Positions 10,761 through 21,378 of a stretch of 64,000 nucleotides of DNA are shown piece after piece. The DNA comes from Phragmites australis. Taxonomy: Eukaryota > Streptophyta > Magnoliopsida > Poales > Poaceae. The position numbers and the translations under genes were made by a program. The notes below the pieces were generated by a model. That model made no database searches. It was not told where the DNA came from and worked only from the letters and a program-made list of their open reading frames with translations. Within the stretch, counting starts at the first letter, position 1. Every line of letters begins with the position of its first letter. Location of the stretch: positions 21,797,819-21,861,818 of the forward strand of contig NC_084924.1 of the NCBI RefSeq assembly GCF_958298935.1, written 5' to 3'.

Positions 10761-11853
10761 TCGCACGTGCGTCTAGGGTTTTGGGAGATCATGTGGAAGG
10801 CTACAGCTAGTGTTTTAGAGTGGCTCAACCTCAGGACGCCCTACCGACGCCTCTCCTTGTATAGAGCTCACCAATGGGCTCCTACATTAGAAGCTTTTTA
10901 GGACTCACTTGTCATGCGTCACTATCCAATCAAAACCCATATACAAATCCAATTTGCAACTTTTGTTCTAACCCATTAAGTGTGTGACCCATTAGGTTCA
11001 TGTACAAACGACTACGACTCTGAAACCCTTTTCGAACTGAAATCAATAGCGGTCCCTAGCAGGACATGTTGACTCTCGAGTATAAATAAAAGATCATATC
11101 GACTAAACCTTGATGTACATATGCACTGATCCCTTTACCTTACAATACCAGTCAAGCTCGAGGCGAGATACGTGCCACCCTTGTGACAGCTCGACCATTC
11201 ACTCGATCAAGTAGTGGATTCATCATGATTAACTCTTTAATCATATTGGTATTGCTATGCACTTTCTCAATCCAACTACCTCGAGGGGCCCAGAGATATC
11301 TCTCTCGTTATCAAGGAGGGGAAAATTTTTATCTTGATCACTCATACCCCACGACATGTTTAATGAAAAACCCGAAAACTACCTTTATGACTACCCAGTT
11401 ACAGAATAGCGTTTGGCAGCCTCAAAGTATGTCACTACACATTCTAGGAATCAATGACGATCTCAAGTCTAAGGATCCTATAGGTACACCATTTGAGATA
11501 ACAACTGATGGCACATCATAAATAACAATCCCAGCAGTATCTCAAGGGTCTATCCAACATTATATTCTCTAACATAAATGTCCACATTATTGACTTGGTA
11601 CCTCTATACCTATGATCCATAAAATGTGATCATCAATCAATACATATGCTGGTTTTATGTATCATCACAATGATATGCGATCAGAGATTGACTAAGAATG
11701 ACATCATAATATAAACAAAGAGTTTCATGAATAAGTCACATACTTGCCAATCAATGTAAACGATAGTCATTCTTAGAATAACATATTATTCGGTAGTGCA
11801 TGAATATAGACGTGTGATACAATCATCTCTATGATTGCCTCTAGGGCATACCA
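10761..11853 (-). repeat. Ty1/copia LTR, minus orientation
   Basis: Read on the minus strand it begins TATGCCCTAGAGGCAATCAT (from about 11853), the typical start region of the grass copia LTR family best known from Triticeae (Angela/WIS-like). Further on it carries GAGAGATATCTCTGGGCCC (about 11307-11289), also characteristic of that family. The extreme TG end is missing or mutated. Its first 150 bases occur again at 13072-13225. The 3' end is approximate. Confidence 0.55.
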
Positions 11854-12352
11854 CCTTCACTCACGATGCTGGCTCTAAGGCTCCGGAAGCTGAACGTGAT
11901 GGGTCCTAGTGTCGAAGAGATCATCGGCCCTTAGGGCCTGGGCCAGAGCAGCATCGATCGTCACGGGGGTGGCGGTGGTCATGCAGGTAGCTTGCTGCTC
12001 TACCCGCAAGGCCGTCTGTAGCTCGTCTATGTGCGCGAGGAGTGCTGTCAAGTGTGATTAACGCTCGGGTGGAATGGTGTTTTCAGCGGTGGCACCGCAG
12101 CCCCTAGGGGCGCAGTGGGGGCCTCGCTATGTTGTTGCTATTGCTGCTAGCTCCCGAGGAAGGGAGCCCTTCAGCGCCGACCATAGCTATGGTTGTGGCC
12201 AGATCGGTGGTGGCCATAAGTCCCTTGTTCCTCCTGGTTGGGGGGGGGCGCCGTCGGCATGGCTTGTGCTTAGTCGCCCGGACTTTCACATAGGCATGGC
12301 TGGGGGGTCGACCATCATCTCTTCTTGGGTGACATCCTACCTCTCTTAGCAC
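11854..12352 (-). pseudogene. Tat-type gag N-terminus (truncated)
   Basis: On the minus strand, downstream of an LTR and primer-binding site (12366-13071), the coding-like stretch LREVGCHPRRDDGRPPSHAY is followed, in another frame, by AHIDELQTALRVEQQATCMT and IDAALAQALRADDLFDTRTH, consistent with the alpha-helical start of a Tat-lineage gag. It stops at about 11854, where the copia LTR begins, so only the first 500 bases of the internal region remain. The assignment depends mainly on the LTR and primer site next to it. Confidence 0.45.
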
Positions 12353-12365
12353 TTCTGTGTCCGAG

Positions 12366-12384
12366 TCCCCATGGACGGCACGCT
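12366..12384 (-). other. primer-binding site of Tat-type element
   Basis: On the minus strand GCCGTCCATGGGGACTCGG closely matches the primer site typical of grass Tat elements (GGCGCCGTCTGTGGGGA-like) and lies directly after the LTR end. It defines the LTR end and the element's orientation. Confidence 0.6.
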
Positions 12385-13071
12385 ATTGGAGCAAGAGGTT
12401 GTCTTACGCTAACAAGTACTGTGAGAGTTTCTTCTAGGGAGGACACTAAAGCTTGGAGACGAAGTTTGAGAGGAAGGGACACTAAAAATGTATTGATAGT
12501 AGAAAAGATTGGTCCTTAGCCTGATGGCCGTGGCCCTGTATTTATAGGGCTACCCTTTGCGTAGAGTACAAGTTATCGCTACTAACAAAGATCTAGGACT
12601 GGCCGAATTACATGGCGCAGGTCTAGGTAAAACCTACTTTTTACCTTACTCAGGAGATAATATCTACCACGGCAAATACAGGGACTGAACCAACCTTGGG
12701 ATCGGCGTAGGGCCAGTCGCCAAATGAGGTCCGAGGCCACGCTGTCCCGTGTGTCAAGCGTCCTCTACTTGCGTCATCATGTTTGGAGGGCATCCACTAG
12801 CCTTGGTATGGAATGCCAGTCACATCCTTGCAGGGGAAGGATGACCGGTATTCCCCTTTTGGTAGATCTTTCTTGAGGTCTGATGACTCCCGTAGCGTTC
12901 GGGAAGCCTGCCCAAGCTGTGGAGGCTGGGGCTCCAGGAGGCATGGCTCAGGGACGCTAAGGCTACCCTGAAGCTCGGAGGTCCGAAAGCGGCCTTCAGG
13001 GGCTTAGGTCCATAGGCGTAGGCTAGTTGAGCCAAGGGGCCGTCGGGGGTCCTTAACAACGACCCCCAACA
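12385..13071 (-). repeat. Tat-type 5' LTR, minus orientation
   Basis: On the minus strand it starts TGTTGGGGGTCGTTGTTAAG at 13071, a typical LTR start of grass Tat elements. It has a TATA box followed by ACAGGGCCACGGCCATCAGG, again typical, and ends at the primer site near 12385. Length is about 690 bases. No second LTR of this element is present in the window. Confidence 0.65.
12539..12546 (-). promoter_or_regulatory. TATA box of Tat-type LTR (minus)
   Basis: CCCTATAAATACAGGG on the minus strand, about 155 bases before the LTR end. Confidence 0.6.
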
Positions 13072-13225
13072 AATAACATCACGATATAAACAAAAAGTTC
13101 TATGAACAAGTCACATACTTGCCAACCAAATTAAGCGATAGTCATTCTTGGAATAATACATTATTAAAAAGTACATGAACATAGACGTGTGATACAATCA
13201 TCTCTATGATTGCCTCTACGCCATA
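13072..13225 (-). repeat. second copy of copia LTR end
   Basis: About 150 bases closely matching 11700-11853 (shared words include CAAGTCACATACTTGCCAA, ACGTGTGATACAATCATCTC and GATTGCCTCTA). It directly follows the Tat-type LTR. The Tat fragment is thus bracketed by two copies of the same copia LTR end. Confidence 0.65.
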
Positions 13226-13882
13226 TCACTTTCAGTATCCTCTCCCCTCCTTATATAGTCGGGTCAGGAAGGCATACCACACTCGGAGTCTGTGGATAGT
13301 TTTCGTATGGAGCATGATAAACTGCCGTAATATCTGCAAATATCTTATTTATCTCATGGCATTTATTAAACATACCGTACAATATAACGGATACGTGTAC
13401 GATGGTATTCCATCTTCATAATATACTGTATTTCTAGTAAGTTCTTAATTACTAATTATCAAATCTTTGTCACTTGCTGAAATTTTTTTGGATGAACCTA
13501 CATTGGTGGCATGGAAGAAATAATACCAAGGGAAGCTTTTCGGCGCACGTGTAAAGGAGCAAGAATGAATAACAATTCTGAACCACGTCGAGATGGGTAT
13601 GATTCCTATTCAGAATATTGTTTATTCTCATTCTTTCAATGCTCTCGTGTTTTTTGTGTCGTGCAGAAACAATTTTGCAAAGATGGCATTCTAGCTGACC
13701 TCACCAACAACATTATGTGTACACATATAAAGTATAACATCTAAGGGAAAAGAAGGATGAAGAGGGCTTTATGTGTCCCAAATTTATTTATGCTGCTCTG
13801 AATATTTGCTTAAGGCTGAAGGTAAATGTTGCAAGAACGGAGAAAATAGAACCAAGAACATATTATTTGGCTCATATGTTGA
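13226..13882. other. no gene seen
   Basis: AT-rich sequence with short open frames (13511-13744 includes IPREAFRRTCKGARMNNNSE, which looks somewhat protein-like). No family recognised. Confidence 0.3.
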
Positions 13883-14882
13883 AGAAAAAATTATGAAAAT
13901 ACCATTAAAAAAAACCCGAGTTAGAGAATACATCGCAAAGGTCCAGTGTTGGAAACTACCATGCAAAACCGGGCATAAGCTGCAAAATGCTACTGCTGTT
14001 CAAAATGCTCCGTTAGAAACATTTAAAAGTCGATATTGCACTTCTTTTTTCCCTTTTCCCCTCCTTCATCGTCTATACGGCGCTGTAGGCCATGGTTGGC
14101 GTTGCAGATGGACAATAGGTCCTGAACACCATGGAGTACTGGAGTGTGCCTTTGCTCCAGAGCAACGGCGACAAGGCCGCCCATGTCATGCACCACAGGT
14201 TCCTCCTCATGAACGACTTCAAGGCTGGCGGTGACGGCATGAAGCTCCAGCCGGACGAATCTCTAGGTGCGAAGTAGCTGCTGGCCGACGGTTGAGGAGG
14301 AACTGCTGGTCAACGGGCGCTCTGCCCCTGTTCTCTCTCTTCCTCCTCACTTTCTTCTCCACCGATGGGCATAGCAGCTGAAGTTGGAAGCGCCAGTAGC
14401 TCACACAGCCGTTGGTGGTGTGGGTGCAGACAAGGTGTTCAATGAAATACCTCCAGTCATGTGCGGACCTCCCGGTGGACATCCTTGCCGTTGTATCAAG
14501 TTGCCTTCCAAGCTTTGAGGACCGTGCTAGGCTGGCGCTCCTCTATTGTCGGGAGCAGAGGAACTGCTAGCCAACATCAAAGGCGAGCATGGAGGAGCTG
14601 ATGGATGACAGGCGTGGAGAATCTGCTTGCCGACAGGTGGCCTCCTCGACGGCAACAACCTCTTGCTGCTTCATCCTCACTAAGCATGACAATGATGACA
14701 AGGGGCAAGATTATCATTTATTCACAAACGAACAGGGTAACAGAGGATTTGGATGAAAAAATAAGAGACGTTGGTATTTTACAAGTAATATTTGTTTTTG
14801 CAATGGTAGTTTCCAACACTAGACCTTTGCATTGGTATTATTCAACTCAGGCTCTTTTGTGATGGTATTTTCATAATTTTCC
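13883..14882. mobile_element. Pack-MULE-like element with ~85-bp inverted repeats
   Basis: The left end (about 13885-13968) and the reverse complement of the right end (about 14796-14881) match over about 85 bases at roughly 80 percent. Shared words are AATTATGAAAATACCAT, GAGTT, GCAAAGGT and AGTGTTGGAAACTACCAT. The interior is about 830 bases and includes a GC-rich segment (about 14080-14640) with coding character unlike the AT-rich ends, for instance MEYWSVPLLQSNGDKAAHVM. Long inverted repeats around GC-rich captured sequence fit a Mutator-like element carrying a host gene fragment. No transposase is present, and no clear 9-base target duplication was found. The captured gene was not identified. 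Confidence 0.55.
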
Positions 14883-15420
14883 CAATGTCATGTTGAAAGG
14901 AGCAGCCAGCGAGACACAATTTTGAGTTGTACGAGCATTGGTAAACTTCCTTTTCATGACAATGTTTATACTAACAGATTGTTCGCACCATTGTTGTTAA
15001 ATGATTTTTAGGGTCAGCTTAGGAGGGATGGAGTTTGTTGGCAGCCATTGGCACGCAACGTGTGTTTCCATGTCATATATATCTCCATGTCGATCAGGAG
15101 CTACGTGCAGAGCTATATGTAATACATGTTGTGATGTGTTATTCCAGACCAGTGCTTGAAAATGAACCAAATCCGAGAATGGCTTTTCTTGAAGAAAGCG
15201 GAGATGATGACATGCCCATTAGGGATACACCCACATCTAGGTAATTCATGTGACAAGTATATTTTTGTTTGCATGCTTTTCCGTGTTCATATATATGATG
15301 ATGAGCTTTGCGAGGATGAAAAATTTCAAGCCACTACTTCCCCTACTTCATGGTGATCTTGATAGGGCGCAGCACGGTCACAACTACGACTACAACAATA
15401 TGTACAATTACTGTTGATGA
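14883..15420. other. no gene seen
   Basis: Short unconvincing open frames only (for example 15035-15244). No repeat border or known element recognised. Confidence 0.3.
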
Positions 15421-15990
15421 CAAGATTTGGCATATATGGTGGTCTCCAACAAAGTTATCCCCGACCAGGCGATGTTTGAACATGTAGTCTCTGGCTAAGG
15501 TGATCTCTAGCAAAGGTGGTCTTTGGCTAAGGTAGTCTCTGGCTATGGTTGTCTCCGGCTAAGGCTAAGGTGGTCTCCGACTAGGTGATCCCTTCAAGCA
15601 CATGGTCTTAGAGGAGGTTGTCAGGTCGAGCACAGACTAGTCAAACTCAAGCACATAGTCCAAGGAGCTGGTCAAGTCTGAGAATGACTGATCAGATGCA
15701 CATATGTGGTCAAGTTTGAGCACGTTGATCTCCGAGCAAGTTGGTAGAACTTTGAGCACATTGGAATCTGAGCATATTGATCTCTGTATAGACTGGTTGA
15801 ACTTCAAACACACTGGAATTCGAGCATGTTAGTCTATGAGCAGGTGGAATAAATGGTCGAGTTCGAGCATGAGGATTCTGAGTAGGTGGTCGTACCGAGC
15901 AATGAGTGGTTGAATTTTGCGCACGTGGTTCAACCGAGCAGGTGATACGAGAGCAAGTAGTCGAGTCCAAGAAGGCTGAACTGTAATAAA
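15421..15990 (+). repeat. degenerate array of short GGTGGTCTC / GAGCA repeats
   Basis: Two related word families alternate. From 15430 to 15590, GGTGGTCTCTGGCTAAG-like units recur about seven times at 15-35 base spacing. From 15600 to 15980, units resembling GGTCGAGTTCGAGCACGTTG recur about every 30-50 bases. The array ends just before CACTA transposase homology begins at about 16020. CACTA elements carry clustered short subterminal repeats, but here the repeats lie next to a truncated gene, so this link is only a guess. Confidence 0.5.
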
Positions 15991-16019
15991 GGATACTTGG
16001 GTTGAGGTGATCGAATAGG

Positions 16020-18005
16020 AAATATATGCTAGTTTTAGAAAGTTTGGAGATCAGATTGCATAACCGTTTAGCGTTAATGGTGAGTTTGCTTGTTTCCCAT
16101 GTCGTGAAGAAACATGTTCTAAATGGTTGACACATGGGTGCAAGTATTGTTTCATGGGACATCGTCAATTTCTAGCTCCAGATCACGAGTTTCGGTATGA
16201 TGGTAATTCTTTCAATGGTTGTGAGGAACATAGAACAGAGTCTATTGCTTACTCTCAAACTTCAATCCTACAAAAGATAAAGGCAATTGATAATTTTGAA
16301 AAGTCAAAACTTGGAAGTGTGTCAGCGGCCTATTTTCTTTGCCTTATCAGGACTTCAATTTACTCCGTCATAATCTTGATTTCATGCATATTGAGAAGAA
16401 TGTATGTGAGAATATATATGGGACGCTGCTAGGATTGGATGGCAAGTCAAAGGACAATCTACAAGCACGGCTAGACCTACAAGAAATGAACATTAGATCA
16501 GAGCTGCATCCACAAAAAAGAGCTAATGATAAGTATTACTTGCCTCCTGCTGCTTATACCATGTCTAAAAAAGAGAAGCAACAATTTTGTAAAGTCCTTC
16601 ATGATATAAAAGTTCCAGATGGCTATTCAGGAAACATCTCAAGATGTGTAAACATTGCCCAAGGGAAAATTTCAGGTCTTAAAAGTCATGACTGCCATAT
16701 TCTAATCCAACAACTTCTACCTATTGTTTTGCGAGGTCTACTTCCAGATAATGTTACATCTGTCTTGTTTGATCTCTGCGTATATTTTAGAGAACTTGGT
16801 GCAAAAGTCCTCTACATGGATGACCTTAATAGGTTAGAGGAGCGAATTAGAATGACACTATCTCGAATGGAGAGGATATTCCCACCTGGATTTTTTACTA
16901 TTATGGTGCATTTGGTTATTCATTTAGCAACAAAGGCAAAAATTGGTGGTCCAGTATGTTATCGTTCGATGTACTTTCTGGAAAGGTATGATTCTCTTAC
17001 AAATATAGGGCTGCATTTTCAATGTATTTGCAGTACAAGCTATTTAACAATTTTGTTTGTTTTATTTCTTGTTTATACAGATACCTCTGTGTGCTGAAGT
17101 CATATGTGCGTAATAAAGCTCATCCAGAGGGATCTATCGCTGAAGCATATTTGGCAGACGAGTGCATGATATTTTGTTCAAGATATATTGAAGGTTTTGA
17201 GACCAAGCATAACCGGCCTTCAAGGAATGAAGCTAACGAGTTGGTTGGGCATTATGATGTTGAACAAGGACCAGCTCTCTTTCCTCGTGTTGGAAAACCA
17301 CTTGGAAAGCTCAGTAGTTATGTTATAAGGGGTTTGTCTAAAGTACAAGCACATAGATATGTGCTGTTCAATTGTTCATATGTCAATGCATACCTTCGGT
17401 AATATCTCAAGCTTATAAACAATTTCAGCGATCCTTTTCTTAACAAGACAACTAATTGTAAACTACTTTGCAGAGCTCATGCTGATGAGATCACTAGTAA
17501 GCCCCCTCGACGCCATGTGAACCCAAAGATTATTGAGCGCATGCAATGTGAGAAGTTCCATGAATGGTTCAGAGCTCATGTAAGTCCCATATTTCATATT
17601 TTTTACAAGTACCACACAAGTCATCTGCTTAATTACTCCTAAATATACAGATAATAGGTTTAGAGAGGAAAAATGGCATCGACAGTATTAAAGAAGGTAT
17701 TAGATGGCTTGCTCATGGTCCTGTTGAAGCAGCAAAAAGATATTGTGCTTTCAACTCTCGTGGCTTCCGGTTTAGGCCTAAACACTTGGATAGAGTGACA
17801 CAAAACAGTGGGGTAGTGCTAACTGCAAAAACATTGAGTTATGCTACAGTAGGTGATGCAAATCCAATTTTAGGTGATGTGACTTACTACGGGAGGGTGA
17901 TTGATATTATTGAGCTGAACTACTCTGGTAAATTTTCAGTGGTGCTGTTTAAATGTGAATGGGTTGATGTTATTTCTGGAAAAGGAATTAAAAAAGACAA
18001 GTATG
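16020..18005 (+). pseudogene. CACTA (En/Spm) TNP2 transposase, 3' two-thirds
   Basis: Homologous to plant CACTA TNP2. The start holds a zinc-ligand-like region and HGCKYCFMGHRQFL (16130-16171 frame). After one frameshift near 16300, LRHNLDFMHIEKNVCENIYG and the DUF4218 domain (FPPGFFTIMVHLVIHLATKA) follow. Three canonical GT-AG introns can be placed: 16986-17080, 17399-17473 and 17580-17650. Splicing keeps the frame and gives YLCVLKSYVRNKAHPEGSIA at the second exon start. The last exon holds a DUF4216 domain ([20 protein letters not shown]). Homology stops abruptly after KKDKYG at about 18005, where gypsy gag begins. The 5' half of the gene, including the catalytic Asp region, is absent. Apart from the one frameshift the reading frame is unusually clean for this window. 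Confidence 0.85.
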
Positions 18006-18535
18006 GAGAGGAAACAATACCGCTTTGTCAATGGCCTCAATTCGAAGATGCAGGACCAGCTATCCGCACACGAGTTCACCGACTTCAACAAGTTGGTGAG
18101 CACGTCCCTCGCGGTGGAGTTCAAGCTCAAGAACCACCAAGAGGAGAAAAAGCACAAGAGGGGTCAATAGCCTTCCAATGGCGGGAACTATCAACGCGCC
18201 CACACCGAGAGTCAGCCTCCACCATCTCATGTGTTAGCACCGACTGCTCCACGATCGATGTGGTTGGTGCAGTGCCCGGCTTTCTCCGCTCCACAAGGGT
18301 AGCCTGCAAGACCCACCGGGTCTTAAGTGAGCATGACAGGTGGCCCCCGTGGCCGTGCTACAACTGCAGCCGTGTCGGTCACTATGCTCTAGATTGCCCA
18401 TATCCGAAGCTGAAAGCCATAGTGAGCGCTCCAAGACCGCCACCTTAGTCTGCACCGTAGTCTTCTCAGGCCACCCACATCCCCAAGCGTGGCCAAGCGC
18501 GCCACACCACCGCTGAAGAGGTTCGCGAGGGTGAC
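18006..18535 (+). pseudogene. element A: gag C-terminal half with zinc knuckle
   Basis: Starts abruptly inside gag at [20 protein letters not shown], matching the same gag position in element O (41820-41880). Later parts shift frame. An intact CX2CX4HX4C zinc knuckle, [14 protein letters not shown], lies at 18356-18397, with the usual basic/proline-rich tail after it. The N-terminal half of gag, the 5' UTR, primer site and 5' LTR of this chromovirus are missing, replaced by CACTA sequence. Confidence 0.85.
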
Positions 18536-18538
18536 AAC

Positions 18539-18955
18539 GTGCTAATCAGTACGCTCCTTATGCATTCAAATTCTGTCATTGCTCTTGCAGTAGTTCTTTT
18601 CGATTCTGGAGTTTCTCACTATTTTGTAACGATGAGCTATACACGGTGGCATAAGTTGAGAATCGGCACCACCCCTACGCCTTATCATATAGATGCACCT
18701 GGTGCTAAGGTTCTTATTAAGCAACATGTGTCCAATGCAACAGTGATTATCAACGAGATACCTTTCTGTGCAAATTTGTTGGTGATGGACTCAAAGGGGA
18801 TAGATGTCATATTATGGATGAATTGGCTTACAAAGAATGAAGCTATCATGGACTGTGCTCAGCGAACCGTCACCTTTAATTATCCGTCCGGCACCTGAAT
18901 TCATTTGAAGCTCGAGGCCGTTGATCCATGCCTTTACACTCTGAAGGTTGTCCCC
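18539..18955 (+). pseudogene. element A: aspartic protease
   Basis: The frame 18539-18898 encodes a chromovirus retropepsin-like domain. The active site reads VLFDSGVSHYFV (DSG preserved; the usual Ala is Val). GIDVILWMNWLTKNEAIMDC matches the C-terminal block, normally VILGMDWL, with G to W and D to N changes. A TGA at 18896-18898 ends the frame, after which the family's linker to RT is still readable. The protease would process the Gag-Pol polyprotein. Confidence 0.85.
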
Positions 18956-19700
18956 ACCACGGATCTGTTGAGTATTCCTGTGATGTGTGAATTCCCGGAT
19001 GAGTTGCCAAGGATGCCAACGACCGCGCTGTGGAATTCTCTATTGACCTTGTGCCTGGAGCGGCCCCAGTTTCAAGGAAGCTGTTTAAAATGTCGTCAGT
19101 TGAGCTAGCGGAGTTGAAGAAACAAATTCAGGAGTTGTTGTCAAAAGGTTTCATACATCCGAGCTCCTCCACATGGGGATGCTCGGCACTCTTTGTGAAG
19201 AAGAATGATGAAACTCTGTGGATGTGTGTTGATTACCGCTTGTTGAATGAGGTCACGGTCAAGAACAAGTACCCGCTTCCTAGGATTTATATCCTGTTCG
19301 ATCAACTAACTGGTGCCCGAGTTTTCTCGAAGATTGACTTAAGGTTGGGCTACCATCAAATCAAGGTCCGACCAAAGGATATACCGAAGACGGCTTTCTC
19401 GACCTGTTACGGGCTTTATAAGTTCATCATCATGTCCTTCGGATTGACGAATGCTCCGACATTTTTCATGTACTTGATGAACACAGTATTCATGGAGCAA
19501 CTAGATAAGTTTGTTGTGGTTTTTATCGATAACATTCTTATATACTCCAAGACTGAACAAGAACATTCTGAGCACCTCCGTGTTGTTTCTTAGCCTGACT
19601 CCGAGATCATCAACTCTATGCTAAGTTCAGCAAGTGTGAGTTCTGGCTCAAGGAGGTTGCTTTTCTAGGTCATGTCTTACCAGAGAATGGTGTTGCAATT
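18956..19700 (+). pseudogene. element A: reverse transcriptase
   Basis: Chromovirus RT in frame 19030-19593. Blocks in order: [55 protein letters not shown], then [15 protein letters not shown] and the polymerase box. That box reads FIDN instead of FIDD (19522-19533), so the second metal-binding Asp has become Asn (GAT AAC). A stop at about 19591 interrupts the thumb. It would be inactive even apart from the frameshifts. Closely related to the RT of element O at 56445-57020, in which the box is intact. Confidence 0.9.
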
Positions 19701-20330
19701 GACTTGAGCAAGGTGCAGGATGTACTCGACTGGGTCCAGCCAAAAAATATCACTGACATCCAGAGTTTTCTCGGACTCGCAAGCTACTATCGCTGGTTCA
19801 TTGAGAATTTCTCCAAAATTGCCAAGCCAATGACTGAGCTTTTGAAGCAAGGCAATGTGTTTGAGTGGTCGACCAAATGTGAGTCCGCTTTCCAGACCTT
19901 GAAGAAGTTGCTCATGACCACTCCTGTTCTCGCTCAGCCTGACGTAGGCAAGGGTTCTGATGTTTATTGCGATGCTTCCCGCATGGGCATCGGATGTGTC
20001 TTTATGCAAGACAGCAGAGTTGTTGCTTATGCATCCGACCAGTTGAAGCACCATGTGGAGAACTACCCAACACATGAATTAGATCATGCCGCAGTGGTGC
20101 ACACTCTAAAGATCTAGAGCCATAACCTAATGGGCAACTTGTGCCATATCTACATGGATCACAAAAGTCTTAAATATATCTTCACTCAGGCGGAGTTGAA
20201 TATGAGGAAAAGGAGATGGCTGGAGTTGATTAAGGACTATGAGTTGGAAGTTCATTATCATCCCGGCAAGGTGAACGTCGTCGCTAATGCTTTGAGCCGA
20301 AAGGCTCAATGCTATTGTCTTATGGTCTCG
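19701..20330 (+). pseudogene. element A: RNase H
   Basis: The connection region ([20 protein letters not shown]) leads to an RNase H domain with [16 protein letters not shown] (first Asp), [11 protein letters not shown] and [18 protein letters not shown], then after a stop [20 protein letters not shown] and the end block [17 protein letters not shown]. The Asp and His patches remain, but Glu of the usual THDLELAAVV block has changed (DHAAVV) and a TAG splits the domain at about 20116. Confidence 0.85.
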
Positions 20331-21378
20331 CCTAAGGATTCCACCCTTTGTGATGAATTCCAAAGGCTCGGACTGGAAATGGTCTCGGAACGTTTTCTTG
20401 CTAACCTAGAGGTCAAGTCTACCCTCCTCAACCAAATCACGGAAGCTTAGAAGAAAGATGAGGCATGGAGAGGATTCATGGTAAGCCCAGTGAAGGACAA
20501 GCCAGGTGCTTTACTCTAGATGATGAGGGTGCTCTATGGTTCAGGAAGAGGCTAGTAGTCCCAAAAGTTCTAGAGTTGAGGAAGAAGATTCTGGATGAAA
20601 CCCAAGATTTGTTGTTGTCTATCCACCCAGGGAGTAGCAAAATGTATCAAGATTTGAAGTAAAGGTTCTAGTGGACTCGCATGAAGCGGGAGATTTTCCG
20701 CTTTGTTTCTGAATGTGATGTCTGCCGGAGAGTGGAGGTCGAAAAACCTCAAGCCGGCCGGTACACAGCCTTTACCCATTCCTCCCTGGAAGTGGGAGGA
20801 GATTGGAATGGATTTCATTCCCGGTTTGCCGAGGACCTCACAATGGTATGACTCCATTTGGGTCATTGTAGACCGGTTCACCAAGTCAGCACATTTCCGC
20901 CCGGTGAAGACTAGATACAGTACCAAAGACTATGTTGAGTTGTATCTCACCCAATTGTTTGCCTTCATGGAATTCCGAAGAAGAGTGTTTCCGATTGAGG
21001 CACACAATTCACCTCTCACTTATGGGAAGAAGTGGGACATATGCGTGCTATTTACAGAGTTCTCCTATAACAACAGTTATCAAGCTAGCGTCCAAATGGC
21101 TCCATTTGAAGCTCTTTATGGAAGGAGGTGGAACGCCGTTGAATTGGTCTGAGTCTGACGATAGGGTCTTCTTAGGCCCAGACTTGGTCCAGGAAGCAGA
21201 AGATCATGTCAAGACCATTCACCAGTGTCTATTCACGGCTCAGTCTTGACAGAAGAGCTATGTGGATCACCACCGATGGGAACTTAAGTTTGATGTTGGG
21301 TATTTCATCTATCTCAAGGTGTCGCCTCTCAAAGGGGTTTGACGCTTTCATGTCAGAGAGAAGCTAGGACCTCGATAT
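20331..21378 (+). pseudogene. element A: integrase with internal deletion
   Basis: The N-terminal zinc-binding region is partly readable (HPGSSKMYQDLK; FRFVSECDVCRRVE-like). The core starts GMDFIPGLPRTSQWYDSIWV with the first catalytic Asp. After YVELYLTQLFAF the sequence jumps to SPLTYGKKWDICVLFTEFSY near 21010. Compared with element O (58370-58580), about 140 bases coding for the second Asp, the catalytic Glu and the NQILEDMLR block are missing. Short similar words at the two break points suggest a microhomology-mediated deletion. The C-terminal SYNNSYQASVQMAPFEALYG is present. Confidence 0.85.

Noticed and set aside
15710..16168. 152-codon minus-strand open frame
   Set aside because: It runs through the degenerate short-repeat array and overlaps TNP2 homology on the other strand; Ser/Thr-rich low-complexity product with no domain.
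18234..18455. Minus-strand frames over the element A zinc knuckle
   Set aside because: They are shadows of gag on the plus strand.
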